Notes under the pieces: model-generated
The model's database searches: none
Told to the model about the DNA's origin: nothing
The model's input: the letters and a program-made list of their open reading frames with translations, nothing else
NCBI GenBank assembly: GCA_003255065.1
Contig: QAOA01005320.1
Span: 12,602 to 76,601, forward strand
Length of the DNA: 64,000 nt
Source of the DNA: Cercis canadensis
Taxonomy: Eukaryota; Streptophyta; Magnoliopsida; Fabales; Fabaceae
Reading direction: 5' to 3'
Part shown: positions 21,658 through 34,771 of the stretch, in pieces
Numbering within the stretch: the first letter of the stretch is position 1
Layout of the letters: each line of letters starts with the position of its first letter
Made by a program: the position numbers and the translations under genes

Positions 21658-23924
21658 CTGCATCACATAAATGGGATACATGGCTCACACAAAAGAACAC
21701 AGTATTTGTTACGGGAAAGAATCACAATATTTTGAAGGAAAGATGTTTACCAGTTCTGGTTTCTTCGTTCAAAGGAATCGGCAAGAATGGGAACATTTTC
21801 CGGTAAAATTACACATCGGCTATGCTTCCCACTCCCACCTATGGGATTTTCTCCATCAAGACTTTTTCTTCCCATGGCCGCCTTATCATGGTTCATCCTT
21901 CTTCAAGAGCTTCAGTGATGGAGGTTGATTATTTTGTCTTTGTTCGGGCACCACCTGTATTTGCAGATTAATAGATACACACTCATATATATATATATAT
22001 ACAGTCAGGAGGTCCCATCCATTCTAGGTTGTTCTCATAGCTCAGTATACGTCTGATTCTGCAGTAGCTATGTCATTAAGAGGGTTTGTTGCCTTTTGCC
22101 ATCTGCTGTCACTATAAGCATTGGCATGGATAGTAGACAGATCGGAGGCAACACCATCATATGGTCAACATTCTACAATCTCATCCACTTATCAACAAAA
22201 CAAAACTTTCCTTCTCCATCAAGGAATGTTTCCTTCATTAATTATGGTTGGTGCCTGCCTCGATGTTGCATCACAGTCACACAAACACCTCCCAATTAAT
22301 GAAACCAGCTTCTGGCCTCAAATTTATGCTAGTTTCATTTGGTCAGCAAAGGCCCATGTATTATATGTCACTTTTCTTCTTTTTTTCTTTTTTGGTGCCA
22401 CTTATATATTAGGAGTAATACTATTTAGCGTGAGATAAATATGACAGAATCTTGTCAGAATTCAAGGTAGTTGTTGGATAAAACAAAATGGTAAGAATCA
22501 TATATTTATCCAAGAGTGATTATAAGTCCACGTCATTCTCGTAATAAAATTATGGCTACCAAGCATTTTTTTCATATATTAATGTCTAGAAGACCATATA
22601 TTGTAGAAAAATCAATTATGTCTTTCGTTACTATAGTGATATTGTAGGCAGTAATTAAATTTAAAGCCAAAAACATAGCTATGATTTTCTGTATTCAGCT
22701 TTGGATTTTATGGCATGGCAACACTTGATTCTCCTCTCTCCTTCCAATTTTGTCAGCGTATTTGGCAAAAGCAGAAGAGAGGGCCAATTTGACTGTCAAT
22801 TCAGAATCAGATCATCTGCATCCTTTTGGTTGTCTTGTCTTGCCTTGCATGCTGGATTCCACACGATTGAATTAATGGCTCATGAAAAGTGTCAAACAAG
22901 TGATTGACCTGATGACAGGATGTGTGCATGACAGTTACAGCCATATTCTATATTATATCAGTAAGATTAAAAGATTCCCATTGCTTTTAGATGCTAATCT
23001 ATCTACTGTAGCATCAAGTCATGTAAACGGAGCAGAAAATAAGTTCAAACCTGTACATTGTCTCTCTTTTAACACTGGAAATATACTTTGTGCTCTCTCT
23101 ACATAGTTGACAAAAGAGTTAGGCCAAATGGGCTAGCCCGTTTTAGCTCGAAAATCTTAGCTTGAATAAAACTAAGTCAATATGGCCCAACCCGTTTTGG
23201 TCTGTAACCCATTCAGCTTCGAGCTAGGCTTTTTTTTTTTTTTTTAAGCTAGATCAAATCAAATTAATAAGTATTATTTTTAAGTATGTACTATTACATT
23301 TATTTAATTACATCTTTATTTTAATTTTACACTTACATGTATTTTCTTTTATACATATTTGATTCTTTATTTTAGTTTTATTCATTACTTGTATGCATAT
23401 TTTATTTTGTTCAATTAGATCCATTAACAATTTAGTTTAAAATAGCCAAAATCACTAAAGAAAAATGCCTAAATCCTTTTTAGTGTTTAGCATAATTATA
23501 AATAAAAATAATTCAAAATTTCAAAAAAAATAAAAAAGAAAAAGTGTTCTAGCTCGTTTAACCAGTAGCCTACATAGGGCCAGCTAGGTCAACACTTTGC
23601 TGGCCCAAATAGAAATAGGCCTAAATCGTCCATGCCAATTTGGGCTAAACTGACTCGTTTTAACAGCTCCACTCCTATGTCAAGGCAACCAGCTAAATCT
23701 TCTATGAAATATCATACTCCCATGATGTGAGATAGAAACTGAAACGACATGCATCAAACTTATTTGACTTTTTTCCTAAATAAGATTTACCATTCTGAGA
23801 GCATGATTGAGCTACAATTGAAAGTAAAATAGCTTAATTAAGCACTAAGAAACCTTTTTCGCTATTTGTTGTGGGAATGACGTTGAATTATAACCAGTCT
23901 TGGATGAATATGCAATTCTTACCA
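21658..23924. other. No further gene recognised
   Basis: Should hold the missing first exon and promoter of the NPH3 gene. A short AT run lies at about 21989-22001. From about 23115 to 23690 the sequence is rich in GGCCCAA/CTAGCTC-type words and poly-T, and resembles an old repeat, but no element ends were found. Confidence 0.45.
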
Positions 23925-26900
23925 TTTGTTTCATTTAACAACCACATTTAAAATTTTGTAAGATTGTGATAGATTTTCTCTAGCTAAATAACATTTGTCT
24001 TTTAAAAATCTAAATAAACAAAAATACATGTATGCATTTTTCTAAATTCGCTGAAAAATCATGCATAATCAATTCGTAGCTGGTGGAGATTGTCTTCATC
24101 TTCCCTATGCTTACACATTTTGATATGCAACATTTGTAAGATAACCAACTATTAAACTATGCTCAAAAGAAAAATTTAAACTCATATGTATATACTTATG
24201 AGTGAGAAGACCCTCCTTATAATAGTCTTTTCAAGGGTAAGGACACAATTGATGGACAAGCATATGAGAGTTCTGAGTTTTTTCCTATTTTGAGAGATAT
24301 TGAACATGTAACTGTAAAAGTGCCTCTAATGTCAATGTCAACAGGTATAACTCAAGAAGATATAAACGGGACTAATGCAAAAGTCAGAATTCACATTAAA
24401 CATAATATAGCGGGACTTTCACAATTTTCTTGAAAAAAATCATAATTAATTGGTCAACAAAAATCATACTATTTGAAATATACATTTATTATTTTTTCAT
24501 AAAACTTTAAAATTGCACAAAACTAAAACATGTATTAAGCATTACAACTCTAGAATTAAAGCAAATTTCAAGTACAATATCACACAAGAGTCTCAACAAA
24601 ACATCTTTAATGCATTAAATCAAACTTTTTTTTTTCATTTAACAACCACATTTAAAATTTTGTAAGATTGTGATAGATTTTCTCTAGTTAAATAACATTT
24701 GTCTTTTAAAAATTACTCCAAATAAACAAAAATACATGTATAGATATTTCTAAATTTACTAAAAAATCATGCATAATCAATTCGTAGCTGATGGAGATTG
24801 TCTTCATCTTCCTTATGCTTGCCCCTTTTGATATGCAACATTTATAAGAGAACCAACTATTAAACTATGCTCAAAAAAGAAATTTAAACTCACATGTATA
24901 TGCTTATGAGCAAGAAGATCCTCTTCAAAACAATCGTTTCAAGGGTAAAGTCACGATTGAGGAATAAACATGAGAGTTTTAAGTTTTTCCCTATTTTGAA
25001 TGGTGTTGAACATGTAGTTGTAAAAGTAGCTCTAATGTCAATGTCAATAGGTATAACTCAAGAGAATAATAACGAGACAAATGTAAAAGTAACTTTAATG
25101 CAAAAATCAGAATTCACATTTAATATAATATAGCGAGACTTTCACAATTTTCTTAAAAAAAAAATCATGATAAATTGGTTAACAAAAATCATACTATTTG
25201 AAAATTGCACAAAACTAAAACATGTAGGAAGCATTACCACTCTAGAATTGAGGCAAATTTCAAACACAATATCACACAAGAGTCTCAACAAAACATATTT
25301 AATGCATTAAATCAAATATTTGTTTCATTTAACAACCACATTTAAAATTTTTTAAAATTGTTATAGATTTTCTCTAACTAAATAACATTTGTCTTTAAAA
25401 AATTACTCCAAATAAACAAAAATACATGTATGCATGTTTCTAAATTCACTTAAAAGTCATACATAATCAATTCGTAGCTGATTGAGATTGTCATCATCTT
25501 CTCTATGCTTGCACTTTTTGATATGAAATATTTGTAAGAGAACCAACTATTAAACTATACTCAAAAGAAAAATCTAAACTCACATGTATATGCTTATGAG
25601 CAAGAAGACATTCCTCATAACTTTCTTTTCAAGGGCAAGGTCACAATTGAGGGATAAACATATAAGATTTCTGAGTTTTTTTTCCTATTTTGAATGATGT
25701 TGAACATGTAACTGTAAAAGTGTCTCTAATGTCAATTTCAACAGGTATAACTCAAGAAGATGATAACGGGACTAATGCAAAAGTGACTCTAATACAAAAG
25801 TCAGAATTCACATTGAACATAATATAGTGGGACTTTCACAATTTTCTTAGAAAAAATCATAATGAATTGGTCAACAAAAATCATTATATTTAAAAGATAC
25901 ATTTATTAATTTTTTATAAAACTTTAAAAATTGCACAAAACTAAAACATGTAAGAATCATTACAATTCTAGAATTGAAACAAATTTCAAGCACAATATCA
26001 CACAAGAGTCTCAACAAAACATCTTTAATGCATTAAATCAAACATTTATTTCATTTAATAACCATATTTAAAATTTTGTAAGATTGTAATAGATTTTTCA
26101 ATAGTTAAATAACATTTGTATTTGAAAAATTACTCCAAATAAAAAAAATATATGTATGCATGTTTCTAAATTCACTGAAAAATCATGCATAATCAATTCG
26201 TAACTGATAGAGATTGTCTTCATTTTACTTATGCTTACACCTTATGATATGCAATATTTATAAGAGAATTAACTATTAAACTATGTTCAAAAGAGAAATC
26301 TAAACCCACACGTATATGATTATGAGCGATAAGACCCTCTTCAAAATAGTCGTTTCAAAGGCAAGGTCACGATTAAAAGACAAACATATGAGAGTTCTAA
26401 GTTTTTTCCTATTTTGAAGGATGTTGAAGATGTAGCTATAAAAGTTGTTCTATTGTCAATGTCAACATGTATAACTTAAAATGATGATAACGGGACTAAT
26501 ACAAAAGTTAGAGTTCACATTAAACATAATATAGCGAGACTTTCATAATTTTTTTTTAAAAAAAAATATGATAAATTAGTCAACAAAAATTATACTATTT
26601 GAAAGATACATTTATTAGTTTTTATAAATCTTTTAAAAATATAAAAACTAAAACATGTAGTAAGCATTATAATTCTAAAATTAAAGCAAATTTCAAGCAC
26701 AATATCACACAAAAGTCTCAACAAAACATCTTTAATGTATTAAATCAAACATTTGTTTCAATTAACAACCACATTTAAAATTTTGTGAGATTGTGATAGA
26801 TTTTCTCTAGCTAAATAATATTTGTTTGTGAAAAATTACTCAAAATAAACAAAAATCCATGTATACATGTTTCTAAATTCACTGAAAAATCATGCATAAT

Positions 26901-29105
26901 CAATTCGTAGCTGATGGAGATTGTCTTCATCTTCCTTATTCTTGCACCTTTTGATATGCAACATTTGTAAAAGAACCAACTATTAAACTATGCTTAAAAG
27001 AGAAATCTAAACTCACATGTATATACTTATGAGTGATAAGACCCTCCTCATAACAGTCGTTTCAAGGGTAAGGTAACGATTAATGGACAAACATATGAGA
27101 GTTCTGAGTTTTTCTATATTTTGAAATATGTTGAACATGTAACTGTAAAAGTGGCTTTAATATCAATGTCAACAGATATAACTCAAAAGGATAATAACAG
27201 AACTAATGCAAAAGTGGCTCTAATGCAAAAATCAGAATTCACATTAAACATAATATAGCGGGACTTTCGATATTTTCTTAAGAAAAAATCATAATGAATT
27301 AGTCAACAAAAATCATACTATTTAAAAGATACATTTATTAACTTTTCATATAATTTGAAAATTACACAAAACTAAAACATGTAAGAAGCAATGCAACTCT
27401 AGAATTAAAGCAAATTTCAAGCACAATATAACATAAGAGTCTCAACAAAATATTTTTAATGCATTAAATCAAACATTTATTTTATTTAACAACTATATTT
27501 AAAATTTTGTAAGATTGTGATAGATTTTCTCTAGCTAAATAACATTTATATTTAAAAAATTACTCCAAATAAAAAAAAATACATGTATGCATGTTTTTAA
27601 ATTCACTGAAAAATCATGCATAATCAATTTGTAGCTAATGAAAATTATCTTCATCTTCTCTATTTTTGCACCTTTTGATATGCAACATTTGTAAGGGAAC
27701 CAACTATTAAACTATACTCAAAAAAGAAATCTAAACTTACATGTATATACTTATGAGCGATAAGACCTTCCTCATAACAGCCGTTTCAAGGTTAAGGTCA
27801 CAATTGAGAGACAAACATATGAGAGTTTTGAGTTTTTTCCTATTTTAAAATATGTTGAACATGTAGCTGTAAAAGTGACTCTAATATCAATGTCAACAGC
27901 TATAACACAAGAGGATAATAACGGGACTAATGCAAAAGTAGCTCTAAATCAAATGTCAAAATTCACATTAAACATAACATAGTAGAACTTTCACAATTTT
28001 CTTGGAAAAAAAATCAAGATTAATTAGTTAACAAAAATCATAATATTTGAAAGATACATTTATTAGTTTTTCATAAAACTTTAAAAATTACACAAAACTA
28101 AAATATGCCGGAAGTATTACAACTCTATAATTAACACAAGAGTCTCAACAAAACATCATTAATGCATTAAATCAAACATTTGTATCATTTAACAACTATA
28201 TTTAAAATTTTGTCAGATTGTGATAGATTTTCTCTAGCTAAATAACATTTGTATTTGAAAAATTACTACAAATAAACAAAAATACATGTATACATGTTTC
28301 TAAATTTACTAAAAAATCATGCATAATCAATTCGTAGCTGATAGAGATTGTGTTCATTTTTTCTATATTTTCACCTTTTGATATTCAACATTTGTAAGAG
28401 AACAAACTATCAAACTATGCTCAAAAGAAAAATCTAAAACCACATGTATATGTTTATAGGCGAGCGGACCTTATTTATAACAATCAGTTCAAGGGTAAGG
28501 TCACGATTGTGTGACAAACATATGAGAGTTTTAAATTTTTTCCTATTTTGAATGATGTTGAACATGTAGCAGTAAAAGTTCTTCTAATGTCAATGTCAAC
28601 AGGTATAACTCAAGAGGATGAGAACGAGACTAATGCAAAAGTCAGAATTCATATTGAACATAATATAGCGAGACTTTCACAATTTTCTTGAAAAAAAATA
28701 ATAATGAATTAGTTAACAAAAATCATACTATTTGAAAGATACATTTATTAACTTTTTTATAAAACTGTAAAAATTGCACAAAACTAAAACATGTATAAAA
28801 CATGATAACTCTAGAATTGAAACAAATTTCAAGCACAATATCACACAAGAGTCTCAACAAAACATATTTAATGCATTAAATCAAACATTTGTTTCAATTA
28901 ACAACCACATTTAAAATTTTGTAAGATTTTGATATATTTTCTCTAGCTAAATAACATTTGTCTTTGAAGAATTATTCCAAATTAACAAAAATACATTTAT
29001 GCATGTTTCTAAATTCACTGAAAAATCATGCATAATCAATTCATAATTAATGAAGAATGTCTTCATCTTCCTTATGCTTACACTTTTTGATATGCAACAT
29101 TTGTA
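23925..29105. repeat. ~710-bp tandem repeat array, about 7.3 copies
   Basis: Using the word at the start of TTCGTAGCTG as anchor, copies occur at 24073, 24781, 25471, 26197, 26904, 27628, 28331 and 29041, spaced 708, 690, 726, 707, 724, 703 and 710 bp. Each monomer holds the same succession of blocks: CATTTAACAACCACATTTAA, CTAGCTAAATAACATTTG, the anchor, GATATGCAACATTTGTAAG, and AATATAGCGAGACTTTCAC. Monomers differ by many substitutions and small indels, so the array is old. It is very AT-rich. A short shared frame (HVAVKVALMSMSTGITQ region) is open in only one monomer (24894-25133) and looks accidental. The right end abuts copia sequence directly. Confidence 0.93.
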
Positions 29106-29107
29106 AG

Positions 29108-29341
29108 TAAACTATCATATTCTGTGATAGTTTAAGTGCTATTTGTTTGGCCAAGGATCAGGTCCATCATGATAGAATAAAGCACATTGATGTCCGTTAT
29201 CACTTCATCCTTACAGAAAACAGAATCAAGGTTCAAAAGATTGGCACTCAGGATAATCCAACAGATATGTTCACTAAGCCCGTTCCTAAAAGCAAGTTCA
29301 TGCATTGTTTGGACTTGTTAAATGTTGACAGTTGGAGATAG
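29108..29341 (+). pseudogene. Copia pol 3' end (RNase H fragment)
   Basis: The frame CDSLSAICLAKDQVHH...[10 protein letters not shown]...DMFTKPVP...FMHCLDLL is the C-terminus of a Ty1-copia polyprotein, ending at a stop at 29339-29341. The rest of the element upstream is missing; the tandem array begins immediately to the left. A purine tract GGTGGAGATT (29407-29416) follows, directly before the LTR. Confidence 0.9.
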
Positions 29342-29416
29342 CCCTAAGGGGCAGGCAGCGGTAGAGTTTGGAACAGCCACTTGTGGATGAAGATGATTCA
29401 ATCCGAGGTGGAGATT

Positions 29417-29783
29417 TGTAAAGGATGTCTTGAATCCTAGTCTGTTTAGAATTCTAATCTGTCTAGTCTATCATATAGAGGAGTCCTAGTAGAATCCTAA
29501 TTTGTCTAGTCTATCTTATAGAAGAGTTCTAGTCTAACTAGAATCCTAATCCTAGTATTCTAGGGACTCTAGCTATAAAGCAAATGCTATAAATTCACCA
29601 TTTGTTTTTAGGGTTAAAAAATAGACAAAAAGAGTGAAAAATAGGTTGAGTGTTGTATTCCTGATTCCATAGTGAAACTTTGATCTACCACTGCCCGTGA
29701 ACATAGCCCTAATTAGGTGAACCACATAAATCTATGTGTGCATCTATTTATCTATTTACTTTCTTGCTTGATTACCGTAATAA
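29417..29783 (+). repeat. Copia LTR shared by two element fragments
   Basis: Starts TGTAAAGG after a polypurine tract and ends just before TGGCATCAGAGC (29785-29796), an initiator-methionine-tRNA primer-binding site. The right LTR border is not clean (CGTAATAAG in place of a clear CA end). It follows the pol 3' end and precedes the gag gene. Confidence 0.78.
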
Positions 29784-29784
29784 G

Positions 29785-29796
29785 TGGCATCAGAGC
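29785..29796 (+). promoter_or_regulatory. Retrotransposon primer-binding site (tRNA-iMet)
   Basis: TGGCATCAGAGC differs by one base from the TGGTATCAGAGC site used by most plant copia elements, and lies at the expected distance after the LTR. Confidence 0.75.
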
Positions 29797-29836
29797 TTCT
29801 GGTTCGTTTCGTCTGTTTTCTGTTTAATCGAGCAAG

Positions 29837-30953
29837 ATGTCGCACAATCTGAAGATTGAGAAATTCACTGAGGAAAATAGTTTTAGTCTATGACGCATCA
29901 AGATGCACGCTCTGTTGAAACAGCAGGGAATCTGGACGTCCTTATCCAAACTACGACCTGCAAGGATGACCAACATTGAGTTTGTTGAGTTAGAAGAGAA
30001 AGCTCATTCGACTATCTTACTTTGCCTAGCAGACGAAGTCATAGATGAAGTTGCTTCTGAAGAAACTACGGCTGGTCTGTGGCTAAAGTTAGAGAACCTG
30101 TACATGACGAAGTCTCTAACTAACAAGCTTCTATTAAAAAAGTGTCTGTTTGCTCTCTGTATGAAGGAATGTACACCTCTAAAAGATCATCTAGATGAAC
30201 TGAACTCCATTCTGACGGATCTAAGAAACATTGATGAGAAGATAGATGATCATGATTCTGCCCTAATTCTGTTAGTCTCTTTACTAGTATCCCATGAGAA
30301 TTTTGTCAATTCTTACTGTATTGGTAAAGATTGCATCACTCTCGAAGAAGTCAGATCTAGCCTTCATATGCGAGAAATTCGGCAACATGCATCTGGTAAT
30401 GGTGATGATAGTCTTGCAGTTGGGTTGGTGACCACAGCTTCTAATAAGGGCAAGTGGAAGAAGAAAGGAAAATGTCAGAATAAGTCCAAGATGGAACCGA
30501 ATGTAGATTCAAAGGACATCTGTAGATACTGTAAGGAACCGGGACACTAAAAATATGAATGTCCGAAAAAGAATAATAATAATAGGAGGAATTCAGTTGC
30601 TGTTATAGCCAAAGGAGAATCCTCTCCAGAATCAGACTTAGTTCTTGCAGTTGTTGATCATCAGCACCCGTCATATCAGTGGGTGCTAGATTCTAGCTAC
30701 TCATATCATATGTGTCCTTTTAGGGACTGATTTTCAACATATGAGAAGAAAGATGGAGGAAACGTTTTAATGGACAATGATACGCCCTGTAAAACGGTCG
30801 GTATTGGTACTATTCAGGTCAGGATGCATGATGGGGTGGTGGGAACTCTTACTGACGTTCGACATATTCTAGAGCTAAGGAAGAATCTTATATCTTTGGG
30901 TGTCATGGACACCAAAGGTTTTCTATGCAGAATTGAAGGTGGAGATTCTTGAA
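29837..30953 (+). pseudogene. Copia gag-protease fragment
   Basis: From ATG at 29837 (MSHNLKIEKFT) the frame covers gag (UBN2-type, LEEKAHSTILLCLAD, MKECTPLKDHLDELN), a zinc knuckle begun as CRYCKEPGH and completed as KYEC after an in-frame TAA, and a protease region WVLDSS. There the catalytic D-S-G has become D-S-S. Further stops are TGA at about 29893 and another after CPFRD near 30729, both where tryptophan is usual. The fragment ends at 30953 before integrase. It is dead. Confidence 0.9.
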
Positions 30954-31167
30954 ATCCAGTCACTTCAATCTACCTAATTCTTGAAAATTTATAGTCCCTT
31001 TGCTGGGTGAAAATTTTTTCCATCTCTCATGATATGCCTCAGACAAACTTTGACTGATTAAAATGCTTCTTTTGACAAAATAATATTTTTACCCAATTGT
31101 AGCAGTTCATGATGGAACTGTATGCTTGGCCCAAAAAAAAAATGATGAGCTGTATATGTATGTGTGT

Positions 31168-31174
31168 GTATATA

Positions 31175-31207
<33 letters not shown>
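31168..31207. repeat. (TA)n and (TAA)n microsatellites
   Basis: A TA run passes directly into a run of about eight TAA/ATA triplets. Confidence 0.95.
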
Positions 31208-31242
31208 TATATTAAGCTTAGGCACAAGCATGCTTTACTTAC

Positions 31243-32184
31243 AACATTTCCAAATTCTTCATGCTCCAGATGTATGTAGGAAGCTCTCCAATAATATTAC
31301 AATTTCTCAAAACCCTATATTGAAAATCTGAATCAATTTAAATTAAATAGTATCAAATAAAATGTGTCAAGTATTTTGTAAAAATAGCAAGGCTGTCATA
31401 TTGCTCAGGAAAGGAAAATCCTGACTTGGACCATGTATGTCGCTAATCCTCCTGTATAAAACGTATGATTATGAGTTAAACTATTAATATAACAAATAAA
31501 ACTAACATGACAAAATAAAAACACCAAATCACACAAACAAAAGGAATAGGAGGTTTTTACTCACAGTTGAGTTAAATTAGTCAAAAGAGATATATTTGAT
31601 GGAATAGGCCCCTCCAGTCCACTTGCATGCATTTCTCTTCAATCATGAACACTAAAATCAGAGCATGCACTAGAAAGTAAACATAGCATGGTATTATTCG
31701 TCGTCAAAACTTAACCAACATCTGAAGTGTTCGGAGAGAGAGAGAGAAAAGAGAGGGAAGTAGAAGTTCAATCTCACAGTCTAACAAGTAATCTCCAATT
31801 CTGTATGAAATTAGGTATTGTTCCACTGAAATTGTTATCGTTTATCCTACTGCAATATGCCATAAGATGATATTCATCAGAGAGCAGTGACATTGTTTAT
31901 TTCTCAGGAAAACACATTCAATTGAGCATACAGATTTGTCAAATTCTGTAATTGAGCAAATGTCAAAGGTAAGTTCCCGGTCAATTTATTCGATTATAAA
32001 ATCCTGAAAAGATTGCAGACATAATCCATTAGAATACAGAGAGTTTACTCCTTCAAATATATTCCAATAGAAAAAAAAAACTTGGAAAATTAAAAGAAAT
32101 ATGATGTCTTACAAAGTTCCCAGGTTAATGAGACTTCCAAGCTGAGAGGGGGCAACACCTGAAAATTGGTTTGATTCAAGGCAC
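31243..32184 (-). pseudogene. LRR receptor-like kinase gene fragment (LRR-VIII-type exons)
   Basis: Six minus-strand blocks, 32184-32113, 32003-31932, 31849-31778, 31636-31565, 31451-31380 and 31314-31243, are each exactly 72 bp. All have an AG before them and five have a GT after them. Each encodes one 24-residue leucine-rich repeat, for example NQFSGVAPSQLGSLINLGTL, NNFSGTIPNFIQNWRLLVRL, GLEGPIPSNISLLTNLTQL and NIIGELPTYIWSMKNLEML. One repeat per 72-bp exon is the layout of LRR-VIII receptor kinases (RKF1-like). The exon at 31932-32003 contains an in-frame TAA, and the 31380-31451 exon lacks a GT donor. The signal peptide, malectin-like domain, membrane segment and kinase exons are absent; downstream is copia sequence. 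A decayed fragment. Confidence 0.88.
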
Positions 32185-34518
32185 CTAATTTGAAGTGGGA
32201 AAAAATGGAAAATTTATTCACAATGAGAAAGACACAGAAACATACGATTATACTAAGACCATAAAGATTAACTAGCTGAAGAGAAATTAAAAACAATACA
32301 CATTACTCAGAAACCTAAATACTTATTAATGCTTTCAAAAACATATAACAACACATGCCCTTTTTCTTTTTTGGCCAAGTCATATAGCACATGAGATACA
32401 AAGACATCATTTCATATTTGGACTTCAATCAACTCAAATATTCAGAAAATAAGACAAATACCCTTTCAGCAGTAATAAATTAAGCAAATTCCGAGGTGAA
32501 GGTTATACTTTCAGCAATACTAGAAATCCAGTACTTTTGTATCTTATCCACAAACATTAGAATTAACAAGATTCACCTTTGTATCTTATCCGAAGTGAAG
32601 TGTCATTCCCTGCAAACTGAATATATCTAATAAAATAGACACTGAAATCAGGTAACAATCCGGAGAAAGGGTATAAGAGAAATGCATCAGGGAAAGGGTA
32701 TATAGGAGAAGGAATTAGATACAGAAGCATCTTCACATATACAAACTTGGCCAGTGTTCTGGGCACAATCTGACCACAAAGGGAACAGATTTGATATAGA
32801 TACAAAGGTAATTATGTACTTTGTCTTTGATCAAACTATTCCCCTATTGACATAAAAATAGTCTTATGCAAAAGGAAGAAATAACCACACTGCAGATATA
32901 TAATGCAGATTGAAGTAGCTACAGTGCATAATCAACCATGGCATATTTAAATACTTCATTTTCAGCAATTAATTATTAGAAGAATAAGACAGTCCATTTT
33001 CAGATCAGTTAAAAGGGTAATCCAAAAGTTACAAAACATGCATGACAATGAGAAATTTCAATTCACATCACAATTACAATACCATGGCAATTAAATTCTC
33101 TACTTCACAACTCAAAACTGAAGCAAACAACATAAACACAAATTAATGCATGAATCATCAAACACAAGAGAGACTCTCAATCAATAAAATCCATTCAGTT
33201 AAATTACTGGTAGGACAGAATCTAACACAATCAATAGTTTATTCAACCAAACAGAAATTCCACACTAGAAATTCCAAACAAGAGTTAAACATATCAAATC
33301 CATTATCCACCCATTTAATTTGAAGTTAATACAGCTGCCCAAAACTTAGGAACACGAGATGCAATCAAATCATGCTGATGCCGACAATCCTTCCTTCATT
33401 CTTCCTTGTTTTAGAAAATGTAAACGGGGAGAAGGGTATAAGAAAGATTACTTGGAAGTGGACTGCGAAGGCAATGGGCCCTAAGAACCAATGTGCTTGA
33501 AAGAGTCGGAGTTTGCTTGCAAGAACTCTTGGGTTCTCTACAGAGAAGTCCGAAAATGGTAGGGGAATGATGTGGGTGGATCATCAAAATCCTCATTGTC
33601 CATGGAACATGTTTTGAGGTCCATGTATTTAACATATGAAACATGTTGTCAAAAACACCATATAGATACTCCGCATGACTTAGTGGAAACATTTTAGTAG
33701 CATTCTTCTGCAGATAATAAGCCTAATGAAATATAACCAATTACAAAAATTCCAGATGAACAAACCATTAAAGAGCAAATAATATTTGACTTGCTCAACC
33801 AGAATTCAAATTATAGTAAATCCACCTAGCATTATGTTAAGAAAAAATATCATTTAGACAACATAAAGAATGTATGGCTCAAACCCCAAATGAAGAGTAT
33901 GACACCATTGATCTAAGTGAAATTGTTAAATATACCCTTGATATTTTTCCTTTTTTTCCTTACTCATATACCTTTTCTATTTTTGGATATAGTCTTGATG
34001 TACATAAGAAAAAAGAGCACCTGATTTAATTTGTTAAATATACCACTGTCATTGTCCCACTTCTTATATGTAGGTTCAAGATATTAAATTTCATTTGTGT
34101 GAACTAATGTATGCATCAGAATAGAATAGAATCAAATAAAAAAGTTATTCGAAAAAAGATGATCACTTGTATTTGACATATGAAACACCTCATCAACAAC
34201 ACCATATAGATACTCCATATGGGTTAATAGAAACTTTTTAGTAGCATTCTTCTCTAGAGTACAAGCCTAATTCCATCAGATGAATACACCATGAAAGAGC
34301 AAATATTATTTGACTTGCTAAACTAGTGTTCATATTACAGAAAAATCCAACCTAGCATTATATTTAAAAGTAAATACAACTTAGACAACATCAAGAATGT
34401 ATGGCTCACACTCTAAATTAAGAGAACTTGACACCCTTGACCTAAGTGAAATGGTGTGAGCATGGATATGAAAAGACCATGTTCTCAATTCAATACTTCA
34501 CACTAATAAGCTTTAATA
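32185..34518. other. No gene recognised
   Basis: No 5' exons of the LRR gene were found. A minus-strand frame at 33411-33692 has no domain. A diverged direct repeat is described separately. Confidence 0.5.
33632..34456. repeat. Diverged ~285-bp direct repeat pair
   Basis: Bases about 33632-33918 recur at about 34170-34456 in the same orientation. Shared landmarks are ACACCATATAGATACTCC, TTTTAGTAGCATTCTTCT and AGAATGTATGGCTCA. Divergence is considerable, so the duplication is old. Confidence 0.82.
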
Positions 34519-34523
34519 GTAAC

Positions 34524-34764
34524 TGTATAAATTCTGTATTGGCTTCCTTACCTAAATGGTGAAGGAGCTGTGAATTTATAGGGATTTGATACAACCAATC
34601 AATCCCTCAAAATCAGAAATAGTCTAATCTAGGAAATTACAAATAAATACAGCTTAATCTAAGGGATTTACAGCTATCCTATTAAATGAGCTATATATGG
34701 AAAGTCAATCATTCTCCTTGATTGTCAATCCTGATTCAATCCCATAACTTCCGGGATTCCAACA
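34524..34764 (-). repeat. 3' LTR of the copia element
   Basis: 241 bp, TGTATAAATT to TTCCAACA. About six substitutions from the partner LTR, for example CTTCCGGG against CTTCTGGG. Confidence 0.95.
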
Positions 34765-34771
34765 CTCCCCC

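Noticed and set aside
23925..29105. CRISPR-like or centromeric array
   Set aside because: Monomers are ~710 bp, diverged and without spacers; CRISPR does not apply to plant nuclear DNA. A centromeric role cannot be judged from one short array.
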